64,000 nucleotides of DNA from Symbiodinium natans (taxonomy: Eukaryota; Sar; Dinophyceae; Suessiales; Symbiodiniaceae): NCBI GenBank assembly GCA_905221605.1, contig CAJNDS010002824.1, forward strand, positions 203,994-267,993, given 5' to 3'. The translations under genes were made by a program, and so were the position numbers. Positions 47,994-56,330 of the stretch are shown here, one piece after another. Below the pieces are notes generated by a model. The model saw only the letters and a program-made list of their open reading frames with translations. It made no database searches and was not told the origin of the DNA. The first letter of the stretch is position 1, and each line of letters opens with the position of its first letter.

Positions 47994-48211
47994 TACGGGG
48001 GGCAACCGAAGGAGGACAGGGAACAAAACAGTCAACCCCAACAGAAGCCCTTGATCCCCTGGACCAACCAACAACAAACCAACCCAAAACACCAAGCACC
48101 CTTTGTTCTCGTGGCGCATGGCCCGATCTTGAGCCAAAAAGATTACCGGGTACGTTGACCCTTCAACTTCCAACACCAACTCCTTTCTACAATACCAACT
48201 GCAGCTCCGCA
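47994..48211 (-). repeat. 5' LTR
   Basis: 218 bp, one mismatch to the 3' LTR. DinoSL-like relic at 48128-48149. Right edge abuts CCCTA and, nine bases on, the donor of the exon at 48220-48323. Confidence 0.95.
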
Positions 48212-48219
48212 CCCTAAAC

Positions 48220-48323
48220 CCTGCCGGTCTGATGCCTTACTCAAGGCTTCAGCACCTCCCACACAGCAAGCCCTCTGCACGAAATTTGTCCATCGTGAGG
48301 CTCTGGGGCCGTCAGCCTGGAGA
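48220..48323 (-). CDS. Exon adjacent to the LTR element, minus strand
   Basis: Acceptor GGGTCTTCAG|T opens LQADGPRASRWTNFVQRACC, VGGAEALSKASDRQ and ends at GCAGG|GTTTAG, a donor supplied by a telomere unit. The LTR element landed nine bases beyond this boundary, inside the proposed intron. Family unknown. Confidence 0.6.
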
Positions 48324-48531
48324 CTGAAGACCCGAACTCCACCAACCTCCATCCGCACCCTCCACAAACTCAGCCCCCGAACGCACACCTACCTCCCTAA
48401 ACCCCCTAAACACCCCAATCACCTCAAACAGCCCCTAAACCCCAAACCCTGAACCCTAAATCCTACACCCGAAACCCTAAACCCTAAATAACCCCGAAAA
48501 CCGAAACTCTAAACCCTCTCGAATGCAGCAA

Positions 48532-48582
48532 TCAGCTCAGGGGGGCTCCTGGCGTGCTCGGCTCCTCAGGGCCTCTGTCGGG
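48532..48582 (-). CDS. Terminal exon, minus strand
   Basis: CCCCCAGAAG| then PDRGPEEPSTPGAPLS and TGA (48532-48534), exactly 17 codons. Pro/Glu-rich tail. CCCTAAA-type left, TTTAGGG right. Confidence 0.5.
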   Translation of the reverse strand, partial: PDRGPEEPSTPGAPLS

Positions 48583-49471
48583 CTTCTGGGGGTTTGAGGT
48601 TTAGGGTTTGGGGTTTAGGGTTTAGGGATTAGGGCTTAGGGTTTAGGGTTTAGGGTTTACGGTTCAGGGTTTAGGAGATAGGGGCTTAGGGTTTAGGATT
48701 TTGGGGCTTACAGCGTGTTAAGGTTCAGGGCTTAGGGTTTGAGGCTTAGGGGGGTTTAGGGGTCAGGAGAGCCAACGGCTGTAGGGTTTTTGGCAAGAGT
48801 CTCCACGGGCCGCAAGGATTTCAGGGTCTTGGGCTTTTGGGCTTAGGGTTTAGGATTTACGGTTTAGGGTTAGGGTTTAGGGTTTAGGTTGAGGGTTGAG
48901 GGTTTGGGGTTGAGGGTTGAGGGTTTAGGGTTTAGGGTTTAGGGTTTAGGGTTTGCTCAAGGTTCGGGGGGTTGCCGGTTCTCTTAAACGGTTCTCTTAA
49001 ACGGGACCCCTAAGCCCGAACCCGAAACCATAGCCAAATTAAGAGAAGCCAGAGGGAGTAGAGTTTAAGGTTTAGGGTGTCAGGCTTAGGAACTAAGGTT
49101 GGGGGTGTAAGTTTAGGGTTTTTAGGGTGCATTACTTGGGTTTACTAAGATCTAGCAGGAGAAAACCCCGATCCCTAAACCATGAACCTTTGATGAAAAA
49201 GTGACAACCGCAGCAGACGCAAAAACCCGAAAACCCTGTTTACTTAAGACTCTGACCTCCGAAAAGGCCTAATCCCCGAAATCCTATACGACCTAAGACC
49301 CTAAGATCCGAAATCCCCAAGGCCATGAAACACCAAACCCAAAGCCCAAATCCTCCTAAAGTCCAAACCCTCAAAACCCCAAAAAAAAACTCAAACCCAA
49401 AACCCTGAGCATCTCATCCCCAACCCGAAGCCCTACCTTACACCCTAAACCCTAAGCGCTAAACGCTAAAC

Positions 49472-49517
49472 GGATCCGCCTGCTCAAGCTTCCGCATGGC
49501 CTCCGTGGGGTAGAGAC
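49472..49517 (-). CDS. Short exon, minus strand
   Basis: AGCAGCTCAAG| and GATCC|GTTTAG bound 46 nt: LYPTEAMRKLEQAD. Almost all codons end in G or C. The donor is again a telomere-like unit (GTTTAGCG). CCCTAAA-like left, TTTAGGG right. Confidence 0.55.
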
Positions 49518-49749
49518 CTTGAGCTGCTTGGGGGGTTTCCGAATTAGGGTTTAGGGTTTAGGGTTTAGGGTTTGGGCTTTTTGTGTTTGGGGGGCCTTAA
49601 GGGAATCCTACTGTTTAGGGGTCTAGTAGAGGGGCGGAGATGTTTTCGCTCTTTTGGCTTGGCATTTGAGGGTTTTAGGGTTCGGGGTCTACGGCTTCAG
49701 GCTTTGGGTCTTTTGGTTTGGGGTGTGGGGTTTGGGGTTTAGGGTTTAG

Positions 49750-49852
49750 GGTTGATTTCGGGTGCACCGGGGGCCCTGGTTGCTCAAGTCAGGATCTCTT
49801 TTTGCTTGGAATCCTGGCACCCGCGCAGCCTCCTTCAGGGGGAGAACGACGG
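49750..49852 (+). CDS. Exon with GGPGCSS motif (serine carboxypeptidase-like)
   Basis: The acceptor is a telomere unit (TTTAG|G), the donor GACGG|GTGAGT is consensus. Exactly 34 codons in phase: VDFGCTGGPGCSSQDLFLLG, ILAPAQPPSGGERR. GGPGCSS is the hallmark near the oxyanion hole of peptidase family S10 (serine carboxypeptidases), normally WLNGGPGCSS. The residues after it do not follow the family closely, so this could be a divergent or decayed exon. Catalytic Ser, Asp and His would lie in other exons, not identified. Confidence 0.55.
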
Positions 49853-50005
49853 GTGAGTCATGGGGTCGTCCAAACCCTAAACCCCAAACTCCAAACCCCA
49901 AACCCCAAACCCTAAACCCTAAACCCTAAACCCTAAACCCCAAACCCTAAACCCTAAACCCGGAACGGAGGCTTGGGGGCGGGCTTGGGCTTCAGGGGCT
50001 TGCAG

Positions 50006-50070
50006 GCCTGTGGGGGATGTGGACTTTGTTGGGGGGATTTTGTGGGGTCCGGGAAGTCCAGAAAGTCCAG
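50006..50070 (+). CDS. Exon-like island, plus strand
   Basis: GGCTTGCAG| and GTCCAG|GTGGGT bound 65 nt; the frame reads LWGMWTLLGGFCGVREVQKV then Q. A second frame is open. CCCTAAA left, TTTAGGG right. Could belong with 49750-49852, but phases do not confirm it. Confidence 0.4.
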
Positions 50071-50136
50071 GTGGGTTTCAGGGTTTAGGGTTGAGGGTTT
50101 AGGGTTTTGGGTTTTGGGTTTTGGGTTTGGGTTTAG

Positions 50137-50197
50137 ATTGGTGGCTCTGTAGATACGGAGCCGTGAGGGCTATAAGTCAGTATGTACCTTCGCTGGG
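50137..50197 (+). CDS. Exon-like island with GTGAGT donor, plus strand
   Basis: GGGTTTAG| (telomere unit) and GCTGG|GTGAGT bound a frame reading WWLCRYGAVRAISQYVPSL. Confidence 0.45.
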
Positions 50198-50479
50198 GTG
50201 AGTGACGTAAATCCCACATGATGTAACCCGACCCTGAAGCCCTCTACGCCCTGCCTGCCCCTAGACCCATGCGGCCTCATACATCCTAACCCTCTAGGCT
50301 CCAATTCTCCAGCCTCTTGAACGCCAAAACAATTCTAAACCCTAGACTCTAAACCCTAAACCCTAGACCCGAAACCCTAGACCCGAAACCCTTGAACCCT
50401 CTCAACTCCACACCAAGCCGAGTGCAGCGCTTAAGTCACCCGTCCGCGGATCCACCGACACCTCAGCAGAACATGAGGA

Positions 50480-50574
50480 TTTCCTAAAGTTGGGGGGTAC
50501 CTTTTGGGGTCCTTATTATAAGGGAATCCTACTAGTTGGTGATCTAAATTGCGGGTCCCCTATTCGTAAACCCA
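50480..50574. mobile_element. Fold-back element, GGGGTACCTT family
   Basis: GGATTTCCTAAAGTTGGGGGG, GTACCTTTTGGGGTCCTTAT, ending CCCCTATTCGTAAACCC. Confidence 0.55.
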
Positions 50575-50701
50575 CACACAGCAGCCTGGCTAGGGTTTTG
50601 GCTTCAAGGGTCTACTTGAGAAGGTGCTGTTGAGGGTTCAAGCTTTAGGGTTTTCGCGGTTTCCGGCTCAGGGCCCAGCATGTAGGGCTATTTGGGAGTT
50701 G

Positions 50702-50795
50702 GTGAAACTAAGGGACGCCTCATAGAGACCCCCAAATAGTAGGATTCCCTTACACTAAGGACCCAATAGGTACCCCTAATTTCAGAAACCCCCAG
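50702..50795. mobile_element. Fold-back element, GGGGTACCTT family, reversed
   Basis: The reverse complement matches the copy at 50480-50574 (AAGGACCCAATAGGTACCCC, TTTCAGAAACCCCC). The two lie 130 bp apart in opposite orientation. Confidence 0.6.
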
Positions 50796-50962
50796 GAAGC
50801 TTGATGGCTCTAAGCTGGAACGTGAAAAGGCGGATTGGGGACCCCAAACACGCCAAGGATTTAGAGGTTTACGGGTTTACTCAGGGCCGCCTTACACAAA
50901 CAAGTGCTTGGGTTTAGGATGTTTAGGGAACCCGAATTTACCCTAAACCCTAAACCCTAAAC

Positions 50963-51053
50963 CCGTGCTTCTTTTGGCATCTCCGGGACTGTCTGTGAGC
51001 CCCAGCCCACACCGCAAAGCCGTCGCCCGGGCCAGGGGCACTGGCCTCGGGGG
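50963..51053 (-). CDS. GC-rich exon, minus strand
   Basis: Acceptor AAAGCCTTCAG| opens PEASAPGPGDGFAVWAGAHR, QSRRCQKKH, donor CACGG|GTTTAG (telomere unit). CCCTAAA left, TTTAGGG-like right. Unrecognised. Confidence 0.55.
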
Positions 51054-51061
51054 CTGAAGGC

Positions 51062-51225
51062 TTTCGGGTGCATCCTACTTTTGGGGCTGTAGGGTTTAGA
51101 GGTTTAAGGGGTTTAAGGGTTTTAGGGTTTAAGGGTTTTAGGGTTTCGGGTGCATCCTACAGTTTAGGGTTTTGGGGCTGTAGGGTTCAGAGGTTTAAGG
51201 GGTTTAAGAGTTTAGGGTTTAGGGT
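51062..51225. repeat. Tandem duplication of ~82 bp
   Basis: TTTCGGGTGCATCCTAC begins at 51062 and again at 51144, each followed by GGGGCTGTAGGGTT and AGAGGTTTAAGGGG. A copy of telomere-like filler is included in the duplication. Confidence 0.75.
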
Positions 51226-51639
51226 TTTAGGGCGGTTCTTAGCTCTTAGTAGTGAGGGAACGCGGTACCCTATATAATCCTTCAAAGGGTCTATCATATG
51301 GGGATGTAAGGTACCTAATTCCCTCATGGGGCGTCAAGTTCAAGATTGTATGTTCAATGCTTCCACACTCCCTCAGCCCTCAACCATTAGCATCCCTTCA
51401 TCCAAAAAGGAACTGCTCAGAATCTCTCCCTCAGCCCCACCCCCCCCCCCTCCACCCCCCCAAAAAAAGGAGAGAGAGAGAGAGAGACGACTGAAAACCG
51501 TAATCCCCAAATCCCCAACCCCCAAACCCTTGTACCTTGAAACCCTTAACCCTAATGGTGTTCGTGGGCAAGGTCCAGAAAAGGTCCAAAAATTCGTGGG
51601 CCAGATCCAAACGCTCGTGGGCAAGGTCCTTTTTTCCGG

Positions 51640-51930
51640 ATCAGGCCTGGGTTTAGGGTTTCCGGGCCTGAGGGCCTGGGGTTGAGGGTTTCAGGGCCTC
51701 AAAGCCTGTTTAGGGTTTCAGGGCCTGAGGTTTCGGGTGTAGGGTTTCAAGGCCTCAGAGCCTGGGGTTTAGGGCTTCAGGGCCTCAAGGCCTGAAGTCA
51801 AGGCATGGGGTTTAGGGTTTCAGGGTGCAGGGTCTGGGGCTTCAGGGCTTCAGGCCTGGGGTTTAGGGTTGGACCTGGGGTTTAGGGTTTCAGGGCCGGG
51901 CCTTAAGGGCTGGGGTTTCAGGGCGTAAAG
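51640..51930 (+). repeat. Minisatellite GGGTTTCAGGGCCTCAAGGCCTG
   Basis: Around eight imperfect 25-30 bp units that mix TTTAGGG-like and GGCCTCAAGGCCT cores; the palindromic core could fold back. Confidence 0.7.
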
Positions 51931-51933
51931 GGG

Positions 51934-52041
51934 TTAATGAAGACCCTTTATTTTCTCAATGTTTTGGGATTCTTTGGGCGAGTGGGTAACTTCCTGTCGC
52001 TTGAAAAGCTGCTGGACTAGTGAGAGCCAGTACATGAGCTG
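51934..52041 (-). CDS. Terminal exon, helical, minus strand
   Basis: GGGTTCAG| opens 35 codons and TAA (51934-51936): QLMYWLSLVQQLFKRQEVTH, SPKESQNIEKIKGLH. Amphipathic helix then a charged tail. Family unknown. Confidence 0.6.
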   Translation of the reverse strand, partial: QLMYWLSLVQQLFKRQEVTHSPKESQNIEKIKGLH

Positions 52042-52114
52042 CTGAACCCTAAGCCCTAAACCCTAAACCCTAAACCCTACACCCTAAACCACCCTTGAAC
52101 CCTGAAACACCCCA

Positions 52115-52203
52115 GGCCCAGCTCTTGCGGACGGTGCTCTGGCCCTGTCGACCCATGCGGCGGCGGAGGTGGCGGACCACGGCCTCATCCGGAGGGCGAA
52201 TTG
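52115..52203 (-). CDS. Arg-rich exon, minus strand
   Basis: The minus frame reads PPDEAVVRHLRRRMGRQGQS, TVRKSWAWG with 24 of 28 codons ending in G or C. CCCTAAA left, TTTAGGG right. Unrecognised. Confidence 0.55.
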
Positions 52204-52319
52204 TGTTTTACTTTGGTAGGGTTTAGGGTTTAGGGTTTAGGGTTTCGGGTTTAGGGTCTAGGGTTTAGGGTCTAGTAGGGCTTAGGGTTTAGGGTGCAGG
52301 GTTCAGGGTTCCTTAGGGT

Positions 52320-52412
52320 TTAGGGCGTAGGGCTTAGGGCTTAGGGCTTAGGGCTTAGGGCTTAGGGCTTAGGGCTTAGGGCTTAGGGCTTAGGGCTTAG
52401 GGCTTAGGGCTT
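52320..52412 (+). repeat. GCTTAGG array
   Basis: About 13 GCTTAGG units. Confidence 0.95.
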
Positions 52413-52477
52413 CGCGTGTTTTTAGAGTTTCGGGGTTCTTTTTTCGTTTTAGGGGATCAGGGGTGTAAACGCACACC

Positions 52478-52629
52478 CTCCCCCCCGCCCCGCCTCTCGC
52501 AGATACAAAACAAACATTCATCTTCATGCGCAGCTGCACCCTTCTGACTTCAGGCTTCCAGAAACGCGTTGGTGCCGGGTGGAAACTCTCAGGGCCTTGG
52601 GCCATGGAACTATGCCGTCCCATACCCAC
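52478..52629 (-). CDS. Coding-like block, minus strand
   Basis: MGMGRHSSMAQGPESFHPAP, TRFWKPEVRRVQLRMKMNVC, FVSARGGAGG. ATG at 52629; a donor-like TTTT|GTATCT lies near 52,508. Unrecognised. Confidence 0.45.
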
Positions 52630-52783
52630 ACCAAACCCTAAACCCTAAATCCTAAACCTCCAAGTCTAGACCAAACCCTCAATCCTGAAAGCCCAACACC
52701 CTGTTCCCAAACCCCCTAACCCCAAGATCCCTAAACCCTAAACCCTAAACCCTAAACCCTAAACCCTAAACCTGAAATCCAAG

Positions 52784-52880
52784 CCGAGGCGCTGGGTCGG
52801 CTCGAGGAGCTGCTCGACATGCCAAAAATCGAACGGAACTCGGACCTGGGCGTGGGCGCTTCAAGTGCTTTGGATTTGAG
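52784..52880 (+). CDS. Exon, helical, plus strand
   Basis: GAAATCCAAG| and TTTGAG|GTCAAC bound 31 codons plus two bases at each side: EALGRLEELLDMPKIERNSD, LGVGASSALDL. High GC3; CCCTAAA left, TTTAGGG right. Unrecognised. Confidence 0.6.
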
Positions 52881-53176
52881 GTCAACAGCTAGGGTTTAGG
52901 GTCTAGGGTTTAGGGCTTTGGGTTTGGGGTTTAGGGGTTAGGGGCTAGTCAGGGACTAGTAGCGAGGTGAGATGGGTGGCCAAACCCTGACCTGAAGTTA
53001 GGGTCTAGATCCAGGTAGGGCTAGGTTTGTTCAGGGTGCCTCCGGGTTCAGGTTCGAGACTGGTTCGTGACCAAGCTTTTGGCATCACAATGGCTGTTAT
53101 CCGAAGGAAGGCTACACAAAAAACAAGCTGGTGAATGCTCTGCTTAGCCCTACCTACACTTGTGATCCCCTGTTAG

Positions 53177-53298
53177 GTTCCCGAAAAGAAGGGTCGCCGA
53201 GCCCCGCACACGCCCGCATTGAAAAGGCCGGCCATGTCGGCCTTACCTACCCTGCGCCCCCAGAGGCTATCTTTGGGGGGGTCGTACCGTACATTTAA
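53177..53298 (+). CDS. Terminal exon, plus strand
   Basis: Acceptor CCCCTGTTAG| opens 39 codons and TAA (53296-53298): SRKEGSPSPAHARIEKAGHV, GLTYPAPPEAIFGGVVPYI. An alternative plus frame with a GTAGTT donor at 53,371 is also open, so this is not certain. Confidence 0.5.
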
Positions 53299-53839
53299 GA
53301 AGGTCGGGTGGGCAGACGGGTTGCCCAAGAAGGGAGCCCTTTCTTCGCGAGCTGTCCAGGTAGTTTGTGGGTTGGGCGGGGGGGGGGCTATCCACAACCC
53401 GCAAGGTGTCGGTGCCAAATATCCGGAATTCAGATGCCCAAAAAAGGCTAGAGCCTAGAGCCTAAACCCTGTTGTGACATCGTGTGACCGAAAGGGAAGG
53501 ACTGGCAGGGATCGCGAAAAAACCACGATGTGCCCTATGCTTGATCCGCAGCACGGCACCCCATGTGCTGCATAACAATGGGTCGAACAAGTGGGTTCAG
53601 GGCTGTCATAGGTACCCAAACTCCAATTACCATACCCCTACTCCTAAACCCTACCACGTTGAACCCCTCAACAGCCCCTCCAGCCGAAACGCCCAACAGA
53701 AAATATAATAAACCCCGAACGTGCTTGCATGCCCAAGTACATGGCTGTTTGGGGCTTGCGACACCGCCCTTTCTTTGTGGGTTGAAATGCGCAACCCTGA
53801 CAACCAAAGCTCCACACCGGAAACACCGAACTCCAAACC

Positions 53840-54007
53840 CCAACGACCTGCGCCATGTTGGGGTATCGGTGTTCTTGTTTCCCGCCGGAATCGATGGTCC
53901 CGAAGCTGACTCTGGAGTCTCACGGCCGCGCCGACAACTTCCGCCTCAAAGGCTTGCGTGAACATGATGCGCAGATCTTCTTGGACCCCGGTAAAAGGGG
54001 TCGAGAA
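53840..54007 (-). CDS. Coding block downstream of the DUF3293 gene, minus strand
   Basis: The minus frame reads TFSTPFTGVQEDLRIMFTQA, FEAEVVGAAVRLQSQLRDHR, FRRETRTPIPQHGAG. It overlaps the end of the frame at 54013-54678 in another phase. Possibly a further exon of that gene by splicing near CCACAG|CTAG, or a separate gene. Confidence 0.45.
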
Positions 54008-54012
54008 AGTGA

Positions 54013-54678
54013 CTAGCTGTGGCTGACAACCGCCACAGGCGTTTCGGAGGCGACAGCAACCAGGTCCGGGGAGCAGGGAAGCACCCATTGCAGAAGCCCA
54101 GTGCTGTCAGAGCCACGGCGGTACTTGTAGATCGCGGCCTGCTGGAAGCGGCGCCCGGTGGCAGTCATGACATCATCGAGCTCCTTCTCGTCATGCCCGT
54201 CCACCGGAAACAGCACTGTGAATCCTTCTTCCTTCCAATCGTCATCTGCTGCGAAGCTGGGGAAAATAGACACTGGAGGCGGATGCATTGTCTGGAGCAC
54301 CTTGAGCAGATCTAGATTCGCCCTGCGATTAAAGTCGTCATCTGCCCTTTTCGCCATCGGATTCATGCCAGTTAGCGAGTAGCGCACCCCTTCCAAGAGA
54401 GCCGGGGGCATTGACAAGGTTTGTTTGGCAACCTCAACAGACTGCACCAAAACACTCTCATCCTTGCTTACGGCCAACGAAGAGGTCGCTAGCTTCCAGG
54501 TCTGACACCATCGTGCCTTATCCTCTTCCGAGAGCGTGGCTAGTGAATCACTCGTCATGTAGCGGACAAGTCCAAGCAGAATGCACAGGGCCAAGCAGAA
54601 AAGAATCTGATTTGACTGCTGAGGCATGGCAAGCGGACAACAAGGCAGCAAGACATTATTGATTTTGTGTTTTAGCAT
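54013..54678 (-). CDS. DUF3293-like protein with N-terminal membrane anchor
   Basis: 221 codons, or 204 from the second ATG (MPQQSNQILFCLALCILLGL), which gives a signal anchor of about 18 hydrophobic residues. The C-terminal half fits DUF3293: TGMNPMAKRADDDFNRRANL, then EGFTVLFPVDGHDEKELDDV and GRRFQQAAIYKYRRGSD, matching the family's NP...N...L..L and E-f-V...f-Q-A-i-y pattern. DUF3293 is of unknown function, common in bacteria and algae. No telomere repeats and no introns here, so it may be a retrocopy or a normal intron-poor gene. Confidence 0.6.
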   Translation of the reverse strand: MLKHKINNVLLPCCPLAMPQQSNQILFCLALCILLGLVRYMTSDSLATLSEEDKARWCQTWKLATSSLAVSKDESVLVQSVEVAKQTLSMPPALLEGVRYSLTGMNPMAKRADDDFNRRANLDLLKVLQTMHPPPVSIFPSFAADDDWKEEGFTVLFPVDGHDEKELDDVMTATGRRFQQAAIYKYRRGSDSTGLLQWVLPCSPDLVAVASETPVAVVSHS

Positions 54679-54707
54679 TTCTGCTAGGTAGAGTCACGAA
54701 ATTCTGA

Positions 54708-55005
54708 GTGTCGAACTCAACACCCAAAAATTTCACTCCGAAACCCCAAACCCAAACAACCCCAACTTCTCCCTCCTTGCTATGGCTGTCCGGTGGTGCA
54801 AACATGCCACGAGCCAAACAAGCGCAAGGCGACAGCTTCACTGACCCCCACCAACCCACCCCCACCCCGCGCTCCTCATCCCCAACGAAACAGCACGTGG
54901 GGCCGAAAACCCAGAAAACTCCAAAACCCGTAGGCCCCAATCACCACGTCGACGCCTGTGGAGCGGGAGCGGGCCTACAGGCATGGGTGGAAGGCTCCTC
55001 TGGTT
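54708..55005 (+). CDS. Low-complexity Pro/Thr-rich frame, doubtful
   Basis: The plus frame reads NMPRAKQAQGDSFTDPHQPT, PTPRSSSPTKQHVGPKTQKT. A minus frame is equally open. Followed by TTTAGGG-type repeats (about 55,005-55,175), the last sizeable block in the window. Confidence 0.25.
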
Positions 55006-55259
55006 TAGGGTTGGGGTCTAGGGTTTTGGGTTTAGGGCTTAGGGTTGGGAATTTAGGGTTTAGGGTTTAGGGTTTAGGGCTCAGGGCTTAGGCTTAGGGT
55101 TTAGGATTTAGGGTTTCGGGTTTAGGGTTTTGGGTTTGGCTTAGGGTTTAGAAGGTTTAGGGTTTAGGGTTCAGGGCTGGAACGGGGACAGGTTCTGTCA
55201 GGCAGCAGCAGAGCCCAGGGATATCCCAGCCCACTAGATTGACGAACCTTTTGGCAAAG

Positions 55260-55375
55260 TTGACCAGCATCTTTGTAGAAATGATATACTCATCATCAGA
55301 TTCATTAACGACTAAGAAATTTTGAGAGTAGAAATCATACACTCATCATCCAATGCATCAACGAACTAGGAAAAA
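55260..55375. repeat. Two-copy direct repeat of ~55 bp
   Basis: AATGATATACTCATCATC...ATTCATTAACGACTA and AATCATACACTCATCATC...TGCATCAACGAACTA are neighbours. Confidence 0.55.
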
Positions 55376-55529
55376 CACTAAAAATAAATCACACCATGGC
55401 TGTGATGACGGGAGCACGTGAAGTTTTTGAAGGGGAGCGGAGAAACACCATTTGGAGCGCCATCACCGCCTAACGTTCTCAAGTCGATCTGCGTTTCAAC
55501 GGCAAAACCTGGGCTCCGGAGGTCCGCTT

Positions 55530-55722
55530 TTATATAATATAATATAACATTATATTATATTATATTATATTATATTATACTATACTATACAATATAATAT
55601 AATATAATGAAATGAAATATAATATAATATAATATAATATAATATAATATAATATCAGACATATCATAAAATATAATATAATATAATATAATATAATATA
55701 ATATAATATAATGAAATATTTC
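55530..55722. repeat. (AATAT)n low-complexity array
   Basis: About 190 bp of AATAT/TATAATA repeats that read in both directions, with a few C and G interruptions. Confidence 0.95.
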
Positions 55723-55854
55723 AAGACAAACCTATAAACCAGTGCCCGCCCCCGTGTACCTAACATTTTTGCTCTTGCGAGCACGTTTTGTTGTTTTTTC
55801 CTCGACGGTTTCGAGTTTCGGCATTCTGGTCACACGAACGACGAGGAAAGAAAA

Positions 55855-56330
55855 ACGATAGTGTCCATGAATTCTTTGAAAATCATGGGTCTTATTGGTT
55901 TTTCCAAGTTTTTTCAGCTCCATCCTTCAAATACATTCAAAAAACCAACGTTTTCCAAAACAACCCATGGCTTTCAAAACATGTGGCTTAGACTGCGAAA
56001 TTTATGGAAAACATTGGTTCTACCAATGTTTTTGAAGGATGCAGCCGAAAAACATCGGCAAAAAAACAATGTTTCCATGGTTTCAAACCATGTGGCTGGG
56101 AGCACGAAATTCATGGATAACATTGGTTTGACCCATGTTTTTGACGAATGGAGCCGAAAGCATCGGTAAAACCAATGGTCCAAAAAAAACATGGTTTTCA
56201 AAATGTGGCTTAGACTGCGAATTTCCTGGTAAGCATTGGTTCTACCAGTGTTTTTGAAGACAGCCGAATCAGTAAAGCCAATGTTATCCATGAATCTCGT
56301 GGTCAAAACCACATGGTTCGGGAATCCCGA
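55855..56330. repeat. ~115-bp degenerate tandem repeat
   Basis: Four to five units sharing AACATTGGTTCTACCAATG, TTTTTGAAGGATGCAGCCGA, AACATGTGGCTTAGACTGCG and ATTCATGGATAACATTGG. Internal GGTTCTACC / GGTAGAACC suggest fold-back. Confidence 0.65.

Larger units (their letters stand above)
39568..48211 (-). mobile_element. Intact LTR retroelement with one giant non-pol ORF
   Basis: 8,644 bp on the minus strand. 218-bp LTRs (47994-48211 and 39568-39785) differ at one base (A at 39686, T at 48112), beginning TG and ending TA in sense orientation. It has a CCCTA target duplication, a primer-binding site at 47982-47993, a polypurine tract at 39786-39798 and a single frame 47936-40155. No protease DSG/DTG active site in context, HHCC integrase zinc site, YxDD or RNase H motif was found. 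So the element is probably non-autonomous and mobilised by a copia relative, a remnant of which lies at 56,586-57,116. One LTR mismatch and an intact 7.8-kb frame mean very recent insertion. Confidence 0.9.
48212..53100. other. Mosaic of telomere-type repeats and exon-like islands (right part)
   Basis: Same organisation as 1-39,563. Repeats fade out at about 53,050. Parts without a listed gene (48,600-49,470, 50,200-50,960, 51,060-51,930, 52,210-52,470) hold degenerate TTTAGGG variants, fold-back elements and minisatellites. Confidence 0.8.

Noticed and set aside
1-53100. Assembly artefact joining telomere-ended contigs
   Set aside because: Not excluded, but there are no gaps or Ns; the RING exons keep order and phase across repeats; and the 16-bp duplication and an inserted LTR element within a repeat tract argue for real structure.
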